From Agathobacter sp. (lineage in GTDB: Bacteria; Bacillota; Clostridia; Lachnospirales; Lachnospiraceae): DNA of 64,000 nucleotides. The position numbers and the translations under genes are program-made. Positions 40,803 to 50,112 of this stretch are shown piece by piece. Where the stretch lies: the NCBI GenBank assembly GCA_017409825.1, contig JAFQRZ010000029.1:18199-82198 (forward strand), read 5' to 3'. Position 1 is the first letter of the stretch. Each line of letters begins with the position of its first letter. The notes beneath the pieces are model-generated. The model was not told where the DNA came from. It saw only the letters and a program-made list of their open reading frames with translations, and did no database searches.

Positions 40803-41981
40803 ATGAAGCGAAAATTAAACTACTTACTAATGATAATGGCATTGCTCACGGTAATCTTAGTAGGGTGTGGAAATAGTGCAAGTAGCGGAAATAGTCAAGC
40901 TACAGAAAATACACAGGAAAGCGAAAAGGTATGTGAGCACGTTTACACGGAAGCTACCTGTGAAACACCTTCGTACTGTACATTGTGTAGAGAAGTCAAT
41001 GGCGAGGCATTGGGACATACGTTAACAGAAGCGACCTGTACCGAACCAGCGGTTTGTAGTGTGTGTGGTGAAACAGAGGGCGAGGCATTAGGACATAGCT
41101 TCACAGAGGCGACCTGTGCAGCACCAGCGACTTGTAGTGTATGTGGTGCGACGGAAGGCAGTGCCAAAGAGCATAGCTTTACGGCGGCGACCTGTACCAC
41201 TCCAGCGACTTGTAGTGTATGCGGTGCAACAAGTGGCGATGCCAAAGGACATAGCTATTCAGGAGCGACCTGCACCACTCCAGCGACCTGTAGTGTATGT
41301 GGAGCAACCGGTAGTTACGGTGGACACAGTTACCAAGATGGCGTATGTGTACATTGTGGAAAGACGAGTCCAGCTAGTACAGCAATTAATTTAACGGCTT
41401 CTATGGATACTGCTTTGTTTATCGGAGACTCTAGAACAGAGGGCCTCAGATTGTATACGAAAGAATATACAGGTACAGCGGACTTTTTCTCAGCAACCAG
41501 TTCATCGGCAAGTGGAATTTTGAATGGTGCAAGGGTGGATGTTGCTGGTGTAGGAAATGTTTCGCTTTCTGAACTCCTTGATCAGGTAAGATATGACAAA
41601 GTGTATATCATGCTTGGTATCAATGAAGCAGGAAATGGGCCATCGGTAATTGCTCAAAAAACAAAGCAGCTTGTGGATTTGATTCAGCAGAAGCAGCCGG
41701 GTACTGTAGTTTTCATCATGGCAAACCTATATGTTAGCTCAGGGTACTCTAGCAGCCGTCCTGTTTTTGCAACATCCAATATGAGTGCAATCAATGCAGC
41801 TCAGGGAGCATTGGCAAATGGGCAGGATATTTTCTATTTGGATGCAAATCCGATGTTTGTAGATGGAAATGGAGACTTATCTACCGCATATTCCAGTGAT
41901 GGATGTCATTTAAATAAAGCCGCTTGTAAAACATTTGCTGCGTGGATTATTGAACAGACCAAATCACTGTTAGGACTATAA
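40803..41981 (+). CDS. SGNH-hydrolase lipoprotein with cysteine-rich repeats
   Basis: A 392-residue lipoprotein: signal peptide and lipobox LVGC (Cys21), then six tandem units of 20-24 residues with the pattern ATCxxPATCSVCGATxGxAxGHS, ending CVHCGKT, and a C-terminal SGNH/GDSL esterase-like domain (FIGDSRTEGLRL as block I with Ser, GINEAG as block III, DGCHLN with the Asp and His). The repeats have paired Cys and His residues that could bind metal or form disulfides outside the cell. Possible role: deacylation of wall polymers. ATG 40803 follows GAAAGTGAG. Confidence 0.85.
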   Translation: MKRKLNYLLMIMALLTVILVGCGNSASSGNSQATENTQESEKVCEHVYTEATCETPSYCTLCREVNGEALGHTLTEATCTEPAVCSVCGETEGEALGHSFTEATCAAPATCSVCGATEGSAKEHSFTAATCTTPATCSVCGATSGDAKGHSYSGATCTTPATCSVCGATGSYGGHSYQDGVCVHCGKTSPASTAINLTASMDTALFIGDSRTEGLRLYTKEYTGTADFFSATSSSASGILNGARVDVAGVGNVSLSELLDQVRYDKVYIMLGINEAGNGPSVIAQKTKQLVDLIQQKQPGTVVFIMANLYVSSGYSSSRPVFATSNMSAINAAQGALANGQDIFYLDANPMFVDGNGDLSTAYSSDGCHLNKAACKTFAAWIIEQTKSLLGL

Positions 41982-41990
41982 AGCTTACAG

Positions 41991-42032
41991 AAAGGCTGTC
42001 GGCAAATATTAATTTGTCGATGGTCTTTTTTA
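41991..42032 (+). terminator. Terminator of the SGNH gene
   Basis: AAAGGCTGTCGGCAAAT pairs imperfectly with ATTTGTCGATGGTCTTT, followed by a T-run. Confidence 0.65.
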
Positions 42033-42033
42033 C

Positions 42034-42063
42034 TTGACAAAAGTTATCATATATGATAACTTT
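42034..42063 (+). promoter_or_regulatory. Promoter overlapped by a 24-bp palindrome
   Basis: TTGACA (42034-42039) with TAACTT 17 nt later (42057-42062). The spacer and -10 are covered by the perfect palindrome of 12-nt halves AAAGTTATCATA/TATGATAACTTT at 42040-42063, the likely binding site of the HTH protein below. Confidence 0.75.
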
Positions 42064-42100
42064 AGAGCATAGCTCGGTTCGAAAATAGGAGAATAGTGTA

Positions 42101-42316
42101 TTGAGTAAATTGACTTCGCCCAGAGAAGATGTGGTGCGCCAGTTGAAGGAAGTGCGAAAAGCGGAGGGAATGACGCAGGAGCATTTGGCAGAGCTGGTAG
42201 GCACGAAGAAATCGAACATTTCTCGTTTGGAAAGTGGGCGTTATAATCCAAGTTTGGACTTTCTGGTGAAGGTGGCAGATGGACTTGGGAAACAGATTTC
42301 AGTGAAAGTAATGTAA
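42101..42316 (+). CDS. XRE-type HTH regulator
   Basis: A 71-residue DNA-binding protein, all helix-turn-helix (MTQEHLAELVGTKKSNISRLE, then SLDFLVKVADGLGKQISVKV). The C-terminal strand after the HTH is like HigA-type antitoxins. Start is TTG 42101 after AGGAG (42088-42092); no ATG is in frame early enough. The palindromic operator over its promoter suggests autorepression. The next gene (42347) is co-oriented with its own GGAGG. Confidence 0.75.
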   Translation: MSKLTSPREDVVRQLKEVRKAEGMTQEHLAELVGTKKSNISRLESGRYNPSLDFLVKVADGLGKQISVKVM

Positions 42317-42346
42317 GAAACAGTCATGTAGGAGGTACGGGGTGTC

Positions 42347-42631
42347 ATGGCGACGATTAAGAAATTGGGAAATTTTACAGGAAATGATATTGAGTTGTGT
42401 AGAACGACGAATGAGAATGCAGGGATTTTGACCGTGCAGGCGTTGATGGATGCACGCATTCCGTTTACGAGAAACTCGAAGAGAATTCCCTTTTTTAAAA
42501 GAGAGCAGTTTAATGGTGCGAAAGAGTTTATGGTGATTAGCATCAATCCACACAGATATGGTCAGGCGAGACGTGTCATTGACCAAATTGACAGTTTGTA
42601 TCGTAGAAGATTGGTTTTGTCCAATTATTAA
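42347..42631 (+). CDS. Small basic protein of unknown function
   Basis: A 94-residue protein, basic, without signal peptide or membrane segment; AILTVQALMDARIPFTRNSK and FKREQFNGAKEFMVISINPHRYGQARRVID are its recognisable blocks. It follows the HTH gene by 30 nt with AGGAGGTAC as ribosome binding site, so the two probably share the autoregulated transcript. I do not recognise it; a toxin role is conceivable but no RelE/HigB or PIN motif is seen. Confidence 0.6.
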   Translation: MATIKKLGNFTGNDIELCRTTNENAGILTVQALMDARIPFTRNSKRIPFFKREQFNGAKEFMVISINPHRYGQARRVIDQIDSLYRRRLVLSNY

Positions 42632-42748
42632 GTGAAATTTAACCAATATATCGAAAGAAATAATTTTAAAATGTGAGCAGATATGGTAGAATGAAATCTA
42701 GTGTATCTGCTCCTTTTGTATTTGGGACAGATTTGGAAGGAAGAAGAA

Positions 42749-44506
42749 ATGAGAAAAGAGAAGGAAAAATTCCTTGAAGAAGAGGAACTGGATCAAACGA
42801 CACGACGTATGCTTACGATACTTCGTGTGCTAATTTTTACGATTGTGCCGATTGTTTTGTTTTATTTAATGGAGGCATTTGAGCATAATGCGTTTGAGGA
42901 AGTACGAAGCTTGGCACAGCTATATAATATATTTTTGTTTGAGTTGATTGCGTGGCTGCTGTTTTTTATTACGGGAAGTGGAAGGCTTGCGCTTCGTATT
43001 GAGACGGTAATCGCACTGGTGTATGGATTAGTAAATCATTATGTGATGGCATTTCGCTCGACGCCATTGGTGCCATGGGACATTTTTTCGATAAAGACGG
43101 CCGCTAGTGTAGCGGGAAACTATGATTTTACACCGACGAAAGAGCTTTTACTAGTGTGTGGTGGATTTGTATTGCTATTTCTATTGTTGCATTTTGTGAA
43201 GTTGAAGTTTCCGTATGGTGTGTTTTTGCGGATTATTCCAACCATCTGTATTGGTTTGGTGCTGTGTACCTTTGTCAATCTGCTTTGGGATGAGGACTTT
43301 CAGACGGACAGTTATTTGTATCCATTTTTGTTTACACCAGCTCATATGACAAAGGTAAATGGAATGGCAGTAACTTTTGCGATGGATATGGCTTTTGTGT
43401 ATGTAGACAAACCGACGGGATATAGTGTGGAACGAGCAGAGTCGATATTAAAAGAGTATACGACCGAATATGTAGAAGAACTACAGGAGGAACAGCCAAA
43501 TATCATTGTTGTGATGAATGAGGCGTTTTCAGATTTGTCTGTGTTGGGAGATTTTGAGGTAAATGAGGATTATATGCCTTTCATCCACTCCTTGCAGCAA
43601 GGGCATGAGAATACCGTGACGGGAAATCTGACCGTTTCGGTTTGTGGTGGAAACACTGCGAATACCGAATTTGAGTTTTTAACAGGACATACGATGGATT
43701 ATTTCCCAGTAGGAAGTATTCCATATCAGCAGTATATTAGTGGGGAGATACCTTCCCTCGCAAGCCAGCTGGCGGATTTAGGCTATGCTACTTACGGGAT
43801 GCACCCTTATAATGCATCTGGCTGGAAGCGAAATGAGGTATATCCTTGGTTAGGTTTCCAGGAATCGTATTTCTTATTTGATTTTTCGAATCGTTATTAC
43901 ATTCGCGATTATGTCAGTGATAAGACGGCATACCAGAAAATTATCAATACCTTTGAGGACAAAGAAGAAGGAAAGCCAGCATTCATTTTTGAAGTGACGA
44001 TGCAGAACCATGGAGGCTATACAGAAGAACACGATAATTTCATAGCTGACATTCATGCAGAGGATTTGAACAGTGTTCAATTAGACCAGTATCTTTCCTT
44101 GATGAAGGTTTCGGACCAGGAATTTGAGAAATTAGTGGATTACTTCCGTATGGAAGAGGAAAAGACCATTCTTGTGTTTTTCGGGGACCATCAGCCAAGT
44201 GATTCGGTGGTGAGACCAATTTTGCGTTGGAATGGTGTGAACACAGTGAATATGAGTGTAGAACAGGCGCAGCTTCGTTATGTGGTTCCGTATGTGATCT
44301 GGGCAAACTATGATATCGAGGAAGAGATGGAAGCCGATACAGATATCAGCTTTTTGGCGGCAAATCTGTTAGAAAGAGCAGAGATGCCAACGACAGCTTA
44401 TCAGAATTTCCTTTTGGAATTAGAAAAGAATCCAGATTCAGAAAAACTGCTGAATCAGTATGAAGTACTGCAGTATTATTATATGTTTGATTATCAGGAA
44501 GAGTAA
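42749..44506 (+). CDS. LTA synthase-family sulfatase-fold transferase
   Basis: A 585-residue protein: five N-terminal membrane helices (residues 30-210), then an extracellular sulfatase-fold domain with the metal-ligand VMNEAFSDLS, catalytic Thr in CGGNTANTEFEFLTG, and FFGDHQPSD near the end. This is the LtaS layout that polymerises glycerol-phosphate from phosphatidylglycerol. ATG 42749 follows GGAAGGAAGAAG. YfhO-like and GT2 genes follow within an operon, as for teichoic acid decoration. Polymer identity cannot be told. Confidence 0.85.
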   Translation: MRKEKEKFLEEEELDQTTRRMLTILRVLIFTIVPIVLFYLMEAFEHNAFEEVRSLAQLYNIFLFELIAWLLFFITGSGRLALRIETVIALVYGLVNHYVMAFRSTPLVPWDIFSIKTAASVAGNYDFTPTKELLLVCGGFVLLFLLLHFVKLKFPYGVFLRIIPTICIGLVLCTFVNLLWDEDFQTDSYLYPFLFTPAHMTKVNGMAVTFAMDMAFVYVDKPTGYSVERAESILKEYTTEYVEELQEEQPNIIVVMNEAFSDLSVLGDFEVNEDYMPFIHSLQQGHENTVTGNLTVSVCGGNTANTEFEFLTGHTMDYFPVGSIPYQQYISGEIPSLASQLADLGYATYGMHPYNASGWKRNEVYPWLGFQESYFLFDFSNRYYIRDYVSDKTAYQKIINTFEDKEEGKPAFIFEVTMQNHGGYTEEHDNFIADIHAEDLNSVQLDQYLSLMKVSDQEFEKLVDYFRMEEEKTILVFFGDHQPSDSVVRPILRWNGVNTVNMSVEQAQLRYVVPYVIWANYDIEEEMEADTDISFLAANLLERAEMPTTAYQNFLLELEKNPDSEKLLNQYEVLQYYYMFDYQEE

Positions 44507-44508
44507 GA

Positions 44509-47112
44509 ATGAGTGAAAAAATCGTAGCATTGTTGAAGAAAAATTGGATATGGAGTGTGCTGGCATTTGGGATTCCATTTGTGGTGAGTGTGATTATCTG
44601 TGCCGCAGCGGGAATTTATCCGTTTGGAGATAATTGTATCCTGCATGTGGATATGTATCACCAGTATTGTCCATTTTTTATGGAAATGCAGGAAAAACTG
44701 ACGAGTGGTGGAAGTTTTCTTTATTCCTGGAATTTAGGCTTAGGCTCCGATTTTGTGGCGCTTTATGCATATTATCTGGCAAGTCCGCTGAACTGGCTGT
44801 TATTGCTTTGCCCAAAGGGGTTGGTGATAGAGTTTATGACAGTGACTATCTGGATTAAGATTGCATTGGCGGGATTATTTTTCTTCTGGTATTTGAGAGA
44901 GCATTTCCAATTAATTGGTAAAGATGGCAAGTATCATACGAATACGGTGCTTCCAGCTTTGGTTTTTTCTACGGCTTATGCGTTTTCTGGTTTCGTAGCG
45001 ACTTATAGCTGGAATATCATGTGGATGGATTCGATTGCATTGGCGCCGCTGATTATCTTAGGATTGGAGCTTTTGGTGAAAAAGAATAAACCAGCCTTGT
45101 ATTATGTGACTTTGGCACTTTCCATCCTTTGTAATTTTTATATTTCATTGATTATTTGCATTTTCCTTGTGCTTTATTTTGTGATTTTGTTCTTTGAGCA
45201 GAAAAAAGGAAAATTTATGGCTTGCGTACGTTTCGCATGGTATTCGCTTTTGGCGGGAGGAACAGGTGCGATACTTCTAATTCCAGAAGCTAAGGTATTA
45301 AGCTATGCGGAATCGGCAGATGCAAGCTTTCCAGAAGCGGTAGAGTGGTACTTTGGAATCATAGAGGAATTGTCGCGTCTTTGTACAACAGCGACACCGT
45401 ATACGGGCAATGACCACTGGCCAAATCTATATTGTGGTGCATTTACGGTGCTTTTGGTGCTGATGTATGTGTTAAATAAGCAAATCAACTGGAAGGAGAA
45501 GCTTCCGAGAGTGCTCATGTTGGTGCTGTTTATTCTTAGCTTTGCGAATAACTATTTGGATTATTTCTGGCATGGGCTTCGTTTTCCAAATTCATTGCCA
45601 GGCAGACAGTCCTTCCTTTTTATCTTTATGATGCTAGTAATTGGATATGAGACACTGCTCAAACGCAAAGGAAGCCGCATTTGGCATGCGGTCGTTGCAA
45701 TGGCACTTACATTTGCGGTGTTAATCGCTGGCGGTGTAAAAACGGATGCCAGCATTACAGATTCCCTCGCATTTATTTTGAGCGGAATTTTCATTGCGGC
45801 GTATGGAATATGCTTTGTGTTGCATCAAATTGGAACGAAACAGATTCGTACGATGATGAAAAGCTTTGCTTTTGGGCTAGCGATGGGCGAAGTCATTTTA
45901 AATATGGCGATTACAGGTTTTTACTCTTTAGATCGAACTGCGTATCTGGCGAAAATGGAAGATTACCATGAACTTTTGGATTTTGCAGAAATGGATGCCA
46001 ATTTGGAGGCGGAAAATGGTGCGATGACCTTTTATCGTGTGGAGGATTACGAGCGTAAGACGAAAAATGATGATTGTTTATATGGATACCCATCTGGAAC
46101 GATTTTTTCTTCGCTTATGAATATTGAGGTGAGCCATTTTTATCAGAGCTTGTATATGGAAGGTGGCAGAAATTACTATTGCTATAATGGTGCGACACCA
46201 GTGATTTCGTCTATGCTTTCGATGAAATACATGCTTTCTGACAATGATATGGGCAGCAACGCACTGCGTCAGCTCATCGCTACGTCAGGAGAATACTATT
46301 TATATGAAAATAAATACTGTCTGCCACTTGGATTTATGATGCATGAAGACGTGATTGATAAGTGGTATTATGAATCAGGACAAAAGGTTAGCCATATCAA
46401 TCGATTGGTACATGCACTTGGCTCCAATGGAAATACTCTGTATAAAGCAGACGCGACGATGGAGGTAGAGGAAGGCACGACGACGATTACAGTGGCAGAA
46501 GATGGTATTTACTACGCAAATTATGAGACCTGTGGTGCCGACAATTTGAATATCCAAATCAATGGCGGGCCGATTACCCGTTATAACAAAACGACACACC
46601 GATATTTGTTTGAATTAGGGGAATGTCAGGCGGGAGATCAGATTACGATTACCAATAGTAAGTCAGAGGAAATTACGTTTACGGTTTATAAATTGAATTT
46701 GAAGGCTGTGGAGGAGGCGTATGAAGCGCTAAGTCAACAGACGATGGTGACGGAAACGTACAACGATACTTCCATCAAAGGTAGTATTGATGTAAAAGAA
46801 GCGGGTAGATTGATTTTGTCCATTCCAAACGAAGAAGGCTGGACACTTTATGTCGATGGAAAAGAAACTGAAATTTTAGATTTCAAAGATACATTTATTA
46901 GTGTATACTTAGAGGAAGGGCATCATGACATTGAACTCAAGTATATGACCCCTGGTCTGGTGATTGGTGCTGTCATAAGTGTCGTATGCATTTGCTTATT
47001 CGTGTTTACGATGTTAGGACGCAAAATGTGGGAACAGAGAAACACTTCTCCACAAAAAGAAATCGCTGTAGCTGCAGAAACGACAGGAGAAATCAATGAA
47101 AAAGTTGATTAG
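44509..47112 (+). CDS. YfhO-family membrane protein
   Basis: An 867-residue protein with about twelve to fourteen membrane helices and a C-terminal beta domain (residues 650-800) before a last helix. Family blocks: PFGDNCILHVDMYHQYCPFF near the N-terminus and SWNLGLGSDFVALYAYYLASP next. YfhO proteins are GT-C-like and in Bacillus work with CsbB to move and attach GlcNAc to lipoteichoic acid. It starts 2 nt after the LTA synthase and overlaps the GT2 gene by 17 nt, reinforcing that role. Confidence 0.88.
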   Translation: MSEKIVALLKKNWIWSVLAFGIPFVVSVIICAAAGIYPFGDNCILHVDMYHQYCPFFMEMQEKLTSGGSFLYSWNLGLGSDFVALYAYYLASPLNWLLLLCPKGLVIEFMTVTIWIKIALAGLFFFWYLREHFQLIGKDGKYHTNTVLPALVFSTAYAFSGFVATYSWNIMWMDSIALAPLIILGLELLVKKNKPALYYVTLALSILCNFYISLIICIFLVLYFVILFFEQKKGKFMACVRFAWYSLLAGGTGAILLIPEAKVLSYAESADASFPEAVEWYFGIIEELSRLCTTATPYTGNDHWPNLYCGAFTVLLVLMYVLNKQINWKEKLPRVLMLVLFILSFANNYLDYFWHGLRFPNSLPGRQSFLFIFMMLVIGYETLLKRKGSRIWHAVVAMALTFAVLIAGGVKTDASITDSLAFILSGIFIAAYGICFVLHQIGTKQIRTMMKSFAFGLAMGEVILNMAITGFYSLDRTAYLAKMEDYHELLDFAEMDANLEAENGAMTFYRVEDYERKTKNDDCLYGYPSGTIFSSLMNIEVSHFYQSLYMEGGRNYYCYNGATPVISSMLSMKYMLSDNDMGSNALRQLIATSGEYYLYENKYCLPLGFMMHEDVIDKWYYESGQKVSHINRLVHALGSNGNTLYKADATMEVEEGTTTITVAEDGIYYANYETCGADNLNIQINGGPITRYNKTTHRYLFELGECQAGDQITITNSKSEEITFTVYKLNLKAVEEAYEALSQQTMVTETYNDTSIKGSIDVKEAGRLILSIPNEEGWTLYVDGKETEILDFKDTFISVYLEEGHHDIELKYMTPGLVIGAVISVVCICLFVFTMLGRKMWEQRNTSPQKEIAVAAETTGEINEKVD

Positions 47113-48040
47113 TATCGTGGTTCCGATGTATAATGAGGAATCTACATTAGAAATTTTGTATGATGAATTAAATAAAGTGATTTGGGCAATGCCGGAGTAT
47201 TCCTTTGAATATGTATTTGTAAACGACGGTTCCAAGGACAAGACCTTAAGCATATTGAAGGACTTGGCAGAAAAGGATGAGAAAGTAACGTATGTGTCTT
47301 TTTCCCGTAACTTTGGGAAAGAAGCAGCACTTTTGGCGGGTTTACAAACGGCCAAGGGGGATATGGTAGCAACGATGGATGCAGATTTGCAGGATCCACC
47401 AGCTTTGCTCCCAGAGATGGTGGCTTATGTAGAATCTGGTGAATACGATAATGCTGCGACCCGTCGTGTTTCCCGAAAAGGAGAACCAGTCATTCGAAGC
47501 TTTTTTGCTCGTATGTTCTATAAATTGATGCGTCACATGACGGACATCAATATTGTGGATGGAGCGAGAGATTATCGTGTGATGAGTCGTCCGATGGTGG
47601 ACAGTATCCTTTCTTTGCAGGAATACAATCGTTTCTCAAAAGGGATTTTTGCCTGGGTAGGATTTGAGACGAAATGGATTGAGTTCGAAAATGTAGAACG
47701 TTCTGCTGGAGAAACGAAGTGGAATTTCTGGAAATTATTGCGATATTCGGTAGAAGGAATCGTAAGCTTTTCCAATACGCCGATTAATGTAGCGTCCTAT
47801 TTGGGATTGATTTTGACTGGACTATCCGCAGTTGCACTGTTTTTTATCGTAGGCAGAGCGTTGATGTTTGGAGATCCTGTGGCGGGCTGGCCTTCCACGG
47901 CGAGTATCATTACCTTTATTGGAGGCGTACAGCTTTTCGTGATGGGCGTCATGGGACAGTATATTTCCAAAACTTACATGGAGGTAAAACGCCGTCCGCA
48001 TTATATAATTAAAGAGAGTAATTTAAAAGGAGATAAATAA
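47096..48040 (+). CDS. Polyprenyl-phosphate glycosyltransferase, CsbB/GtrB-like GT2
   Basis: A 314-residue GT2 enzyme with two C-terminal helices (YLGLILTGLSAVALFFIVG and FIGGVQLFVMGVMGQYIS). DxD motif in TMDADLQDPP, nucleotide-binding VFVNDGSKDKT, and RDYRVMSRP fit GtrB/CsbB enzymes that load a sugar on undecaprenyl phosphate. It overlaps the YfhO-like gene by 17 nt and probably provides it with the lipid-linked sugar. The metY gene begins at the next base after its stop. Confidence 0.9.
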   Translation: MKKLISIVVPMYNEESTLEILYDELNKVIWAMPEYSFEYVFVNDGSKDKTLSILKDLAEKDEKVTYVSFSRNFGKEAALLAGLQTAKGDMVATMDADLQDPPALLPEMVAYVESGEYDNAATRRVSRKGEPVIRSFFARMFYKLMRHMTDINIVDGARDYRVMSRPMVDSILSLQEYNRFSKGIFAWVGFETKWIEFENVERSAGETKWNFWKLLRYSVEGIVSFSNTPINVASYLGLILTGLSAVALFFIVGRALMFGDPVAGWPSTASIITFIGGVQLFVMGVMGQYISKTYMEVKRRPHYIIKESNLKGDK

Positions 48041-49318
48041 ATGAAAAGAGAGACTATGTGTATCCAGGCTGGATACGAACCAAAAAACGGTGAATCACGT
48101 ATGATTCCAATTGTACAGAGTACAACCTTTAAATATGACACAAGTGAAGATATGGGTAAATTATTCGATTTGGAAGCAAGCGGATATTTTTATTCTCGTC
48201 TTCAGAACCCAACAAACGACTATGTAGCAGCGAAAATCTGTGCCTTAGAAGGCGGTACAGCAGCAATGCTTACATCTTCTGGACAGGCAGCTAGCTTCTT
48301 CTCTATCTTTAATATTTGTGGAAATGGGGACCATGTAGTATGTTCTTCTACCATCTATGGCGGAACCTATAACCTGTTTGCAGTTACAATGAAACGTATG
48401 GGTATCGAATTTACTTTCGTAGATCCAGACTGCTCAGATGAAGAATTGGAAGCTGCATTCCAGCCAAATACAAAGGCTGTTTTCGGTGAAACCATTGCGA
48501 ATCCAGCACTTATCGTATTTGATATCGAACGCTTCGCAAATGCGGCACATGCACATGGTGTTCCACTCATCGTTGACAATACATTTGCAACACCTATCAA
48601 CTGCCGTCCAATTGAATGGGGTGCAGATATCGTAATCCATTCTACAACCAAATATTTAGATGGACACGATGCGACAGTAGGTGGCTGTATCGTAGATTCT
48701 GGTAAATTTGACTGGATGGCTCATGCAGACAAATTCCCAGGACTCACTACTCCAGATGATTCTTACCATGGAGTAACTTATGCAGAAAAATTCGGTTTGG
48801 AAGGTGCTTTCATCACGAAAGCAACCGCACAGCTCATGCGTGACCTTGGTGCAATCCAGTCGCCTATGAATGCATACCTTTTGAATCTTGGTATCGAATC
48901 TCTTCATGTACGTATGCCACGTCATTGTGAAAATGCGCAGAAGGTAGCAGAATTCTTGGAAGCACATGACTGTGTGACATGGGTAAATTATCCAGGTCTT
49001 CCAGGCAATAAATACTATGAAAGAGCACAGAAATATATGCCAAATGGAACCTGTGGTGTCATTTCGTTCGGCGTAAAAGGCGGCAGACCAGCGGCTGAAA
49101 AATTCATGAAAGAGCTTAAGGTTGCCATGATTGCAACTCACGTAGCTGATGCACATACCTGCGTACTTCACCCAGCATCTGCAACACACCGCCAGATGAA
49201 CGATGAAGAATTAATTGCAGCAGGTGTAGGTCCAGACCTTATCCGTCTTTCTGTAGGTATCGAAAATGTAGAGGATATCCTTGCGGATGTAGCACAGGCG
49301 TTGGAAGCTTGCAAGTAA
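48041..49318 (+). CDS. metY: O-acetylhomoserine aminocarboxypropyltransferase
   Basis: A 425-residue PLP enzyme of the Cys/Met metabolism family that makes homocysteine from O-acetylhomoserine and sulfide. Blocks: YSRLQNPTNDYVAAKICALEGG, LIVDNTFATP, PLP lysine in IHSTTKYLDGHD and RLSVGIENVEDI. The long, YfhO-independent length and MGxxxxIQSPMNAYLL match MetY rather than MetB/MetC. AAAAGGAGATAAATA precedes the ATG. It touches the GT2 gene, and ends at a terminator. Confidence 0.9.
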   Translation: MKRETMCIQAGYEPKNGESRMIPIVQSTTFKYDTSEDMGKLFDLEASGYFYSRLQNPTNDYVAAKICALEGGTAAMLTSSGQAASFFSIFNICGNGDHVVCSSTIYGGTYNLFAVTMKRMGIEFTFVDPDCSDEELEAAFQPNTKAVFGETIANPALIVFDIERFANAAHAHGVPLIVDNTFATPINCRPIEWGADIVIHSTTKYLDGHDATVGGCIVDSGKFDWMAHADKFPGLTTPDDSYHGVTYAEKFGLEGAFITKATAQLMRDLGAIQSPMNAYLLNLGIESLHVRMPRHCENAQKVAEFLEAHDCVTWVNYPGLPGNKYYERAQKYMPNGTCGVISFGVKGGRPAAEKFMKELKVAMIATHVADAHTCVLHPASATHRQMNDEELIAAGVGPDLIRLSVGIENVEDILADVAQALEACK

Positions 49319-49341
49319 TAATACTTCCCTAGAATAGATGT

Positions 49342-49371
49342 AAAGCTGTCGCGTTGCGGCAGCTTTTTTTA
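49342..49371 (+). terminator. Terminator of metY
   Basis: AAAGCTGTCGC-GTT-GCGGCAGCTTTTTTT: stem of about 9 bp with one wobble and T7. Confidence 0.85.
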
Positions 49372-49420
49372 TGTCGGAATCCTGTTATTAGGTAAAATGA
49401 AAAATTAGGGTAAAAAACAG

Positions 49421-49494
49421 TTGACAACTTTCCTTGTCAATGATATATTGTGTTTGACAAGTAAAGTTGTCAAATTAAAAAAGAAACTTGTCAA
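49421..49494 (+). promoter_or_regulatory. Promoter with TTGACAA/TTGTCAA operators
   Basis: TTGACA (49421-49426), 17 nt, TATATT (49444-49449). Two inverted repeats TTGACAA-N6-TTGTCAA (49421-49440, 49454-49473) and a half-site TTGTCAA (49488-49494) overlap and follow it. The operon encodes its own HTH protein at 50099, the likely ligand of these sites. Confidence 0.8.
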
Positions 49495-49515
49495 ACGGTT
49501 TTTCGGAGGTTTGAA

Positions 49516-50112
49516 ATGGGTAAAATAAAGGAATCCGTAAAGGAAGTATTAGCGATAGAAGATGCATACACGTTCGCAGAAGTAAGCAAACGAAAAGCGA
49601 AGAAGATTTTTGATGATGCCCAGCTACAAGAGAAAGTGCTTTCCGTGCTACAAAACAAAGGGAAAGTATTTGCGACGCAGGAGAAGAAAGAGATCGTCTG
49701 CTATTACATATTTGAGCGAGTAAATTGGGAGGAGTCTTCGAAGGAAGAGAGCAAAAACAAGAAAGAATCGTATGCCTACAAGCTGGTAGAGGTTTATTGG
49801 GCGACAGAGAAGCAATGGAAAGACTCTTTTGAAAACTCGATTCGAGCAAATTTGAAAGAATATATCGAGCTTGGAATGGCAGAAGCTGTTATTTGGGGTG
49901 AAGATGTTTATGTACTGGATAAACAAAAGAAAGACTTCAATATTACCGGAATTATCATAGGTGCATTGCTAGGCTTGTCATTTACCTATTCTATGGATAA
50001 TTGGACACTTGGAATTCCAATGATTCTCATGTGGGCAATGGTTTTTAATATGATTTTTAATGCAGAAGCGACGAAATTAGTAAAGAGGGGGGAAGAGGAT
50101 GCCACTACATAA
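49516..50112 (+). CDS. Membrane protein with coiled N-terminal domain, unknown
   Basis: A 198-residue protein: residues 1-140 are soluble and charged, residues 142-180 hold two short membrane helices (ITGIIIGALLGLSFTYS and LGIPMILMWAMVFNMIF). No catalytic motif is seen. Upstream GGAGGTTTGAA gives the ribosome binding site. It is the first gene of an operon with an XRE regulator, DUF3169 and an ABC exporter, and its last bases overlap the regulator start. I do not recognise its family. Confidence 0.65.
   Translation: MGKIKESVKEVLAIEDAYTFAEVSKRKAKKIFDDAQLQEKVLSVLQNKGKVFATQEKKEIVCYYIFERVNWEESSKEESKNKKESYAYKLVEVYWATEKQWKDSFENSIRANLKEYIELGMAEAVIWGEDVYVLDKQKKDFNITGIIIGALLGLSFTYSMDNWTLGIPMILMWAMVFNMIFNAEATKLVKRGEEDATT

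Noticed and set aside
42101-42631. HigBA-type toxin-antitoxin pair
   Set aside because: The HTH protein is antitoxin-like, but the neighbouring protein shows no RelE/HigB fold motifs and the order and spacing are not typical. Kept only as a question.
48000-48060. SAM or cysteine riboswitch before metY
   Set aside because: metY starts one base after the preceding gene; there is no leader for a riboswitch.
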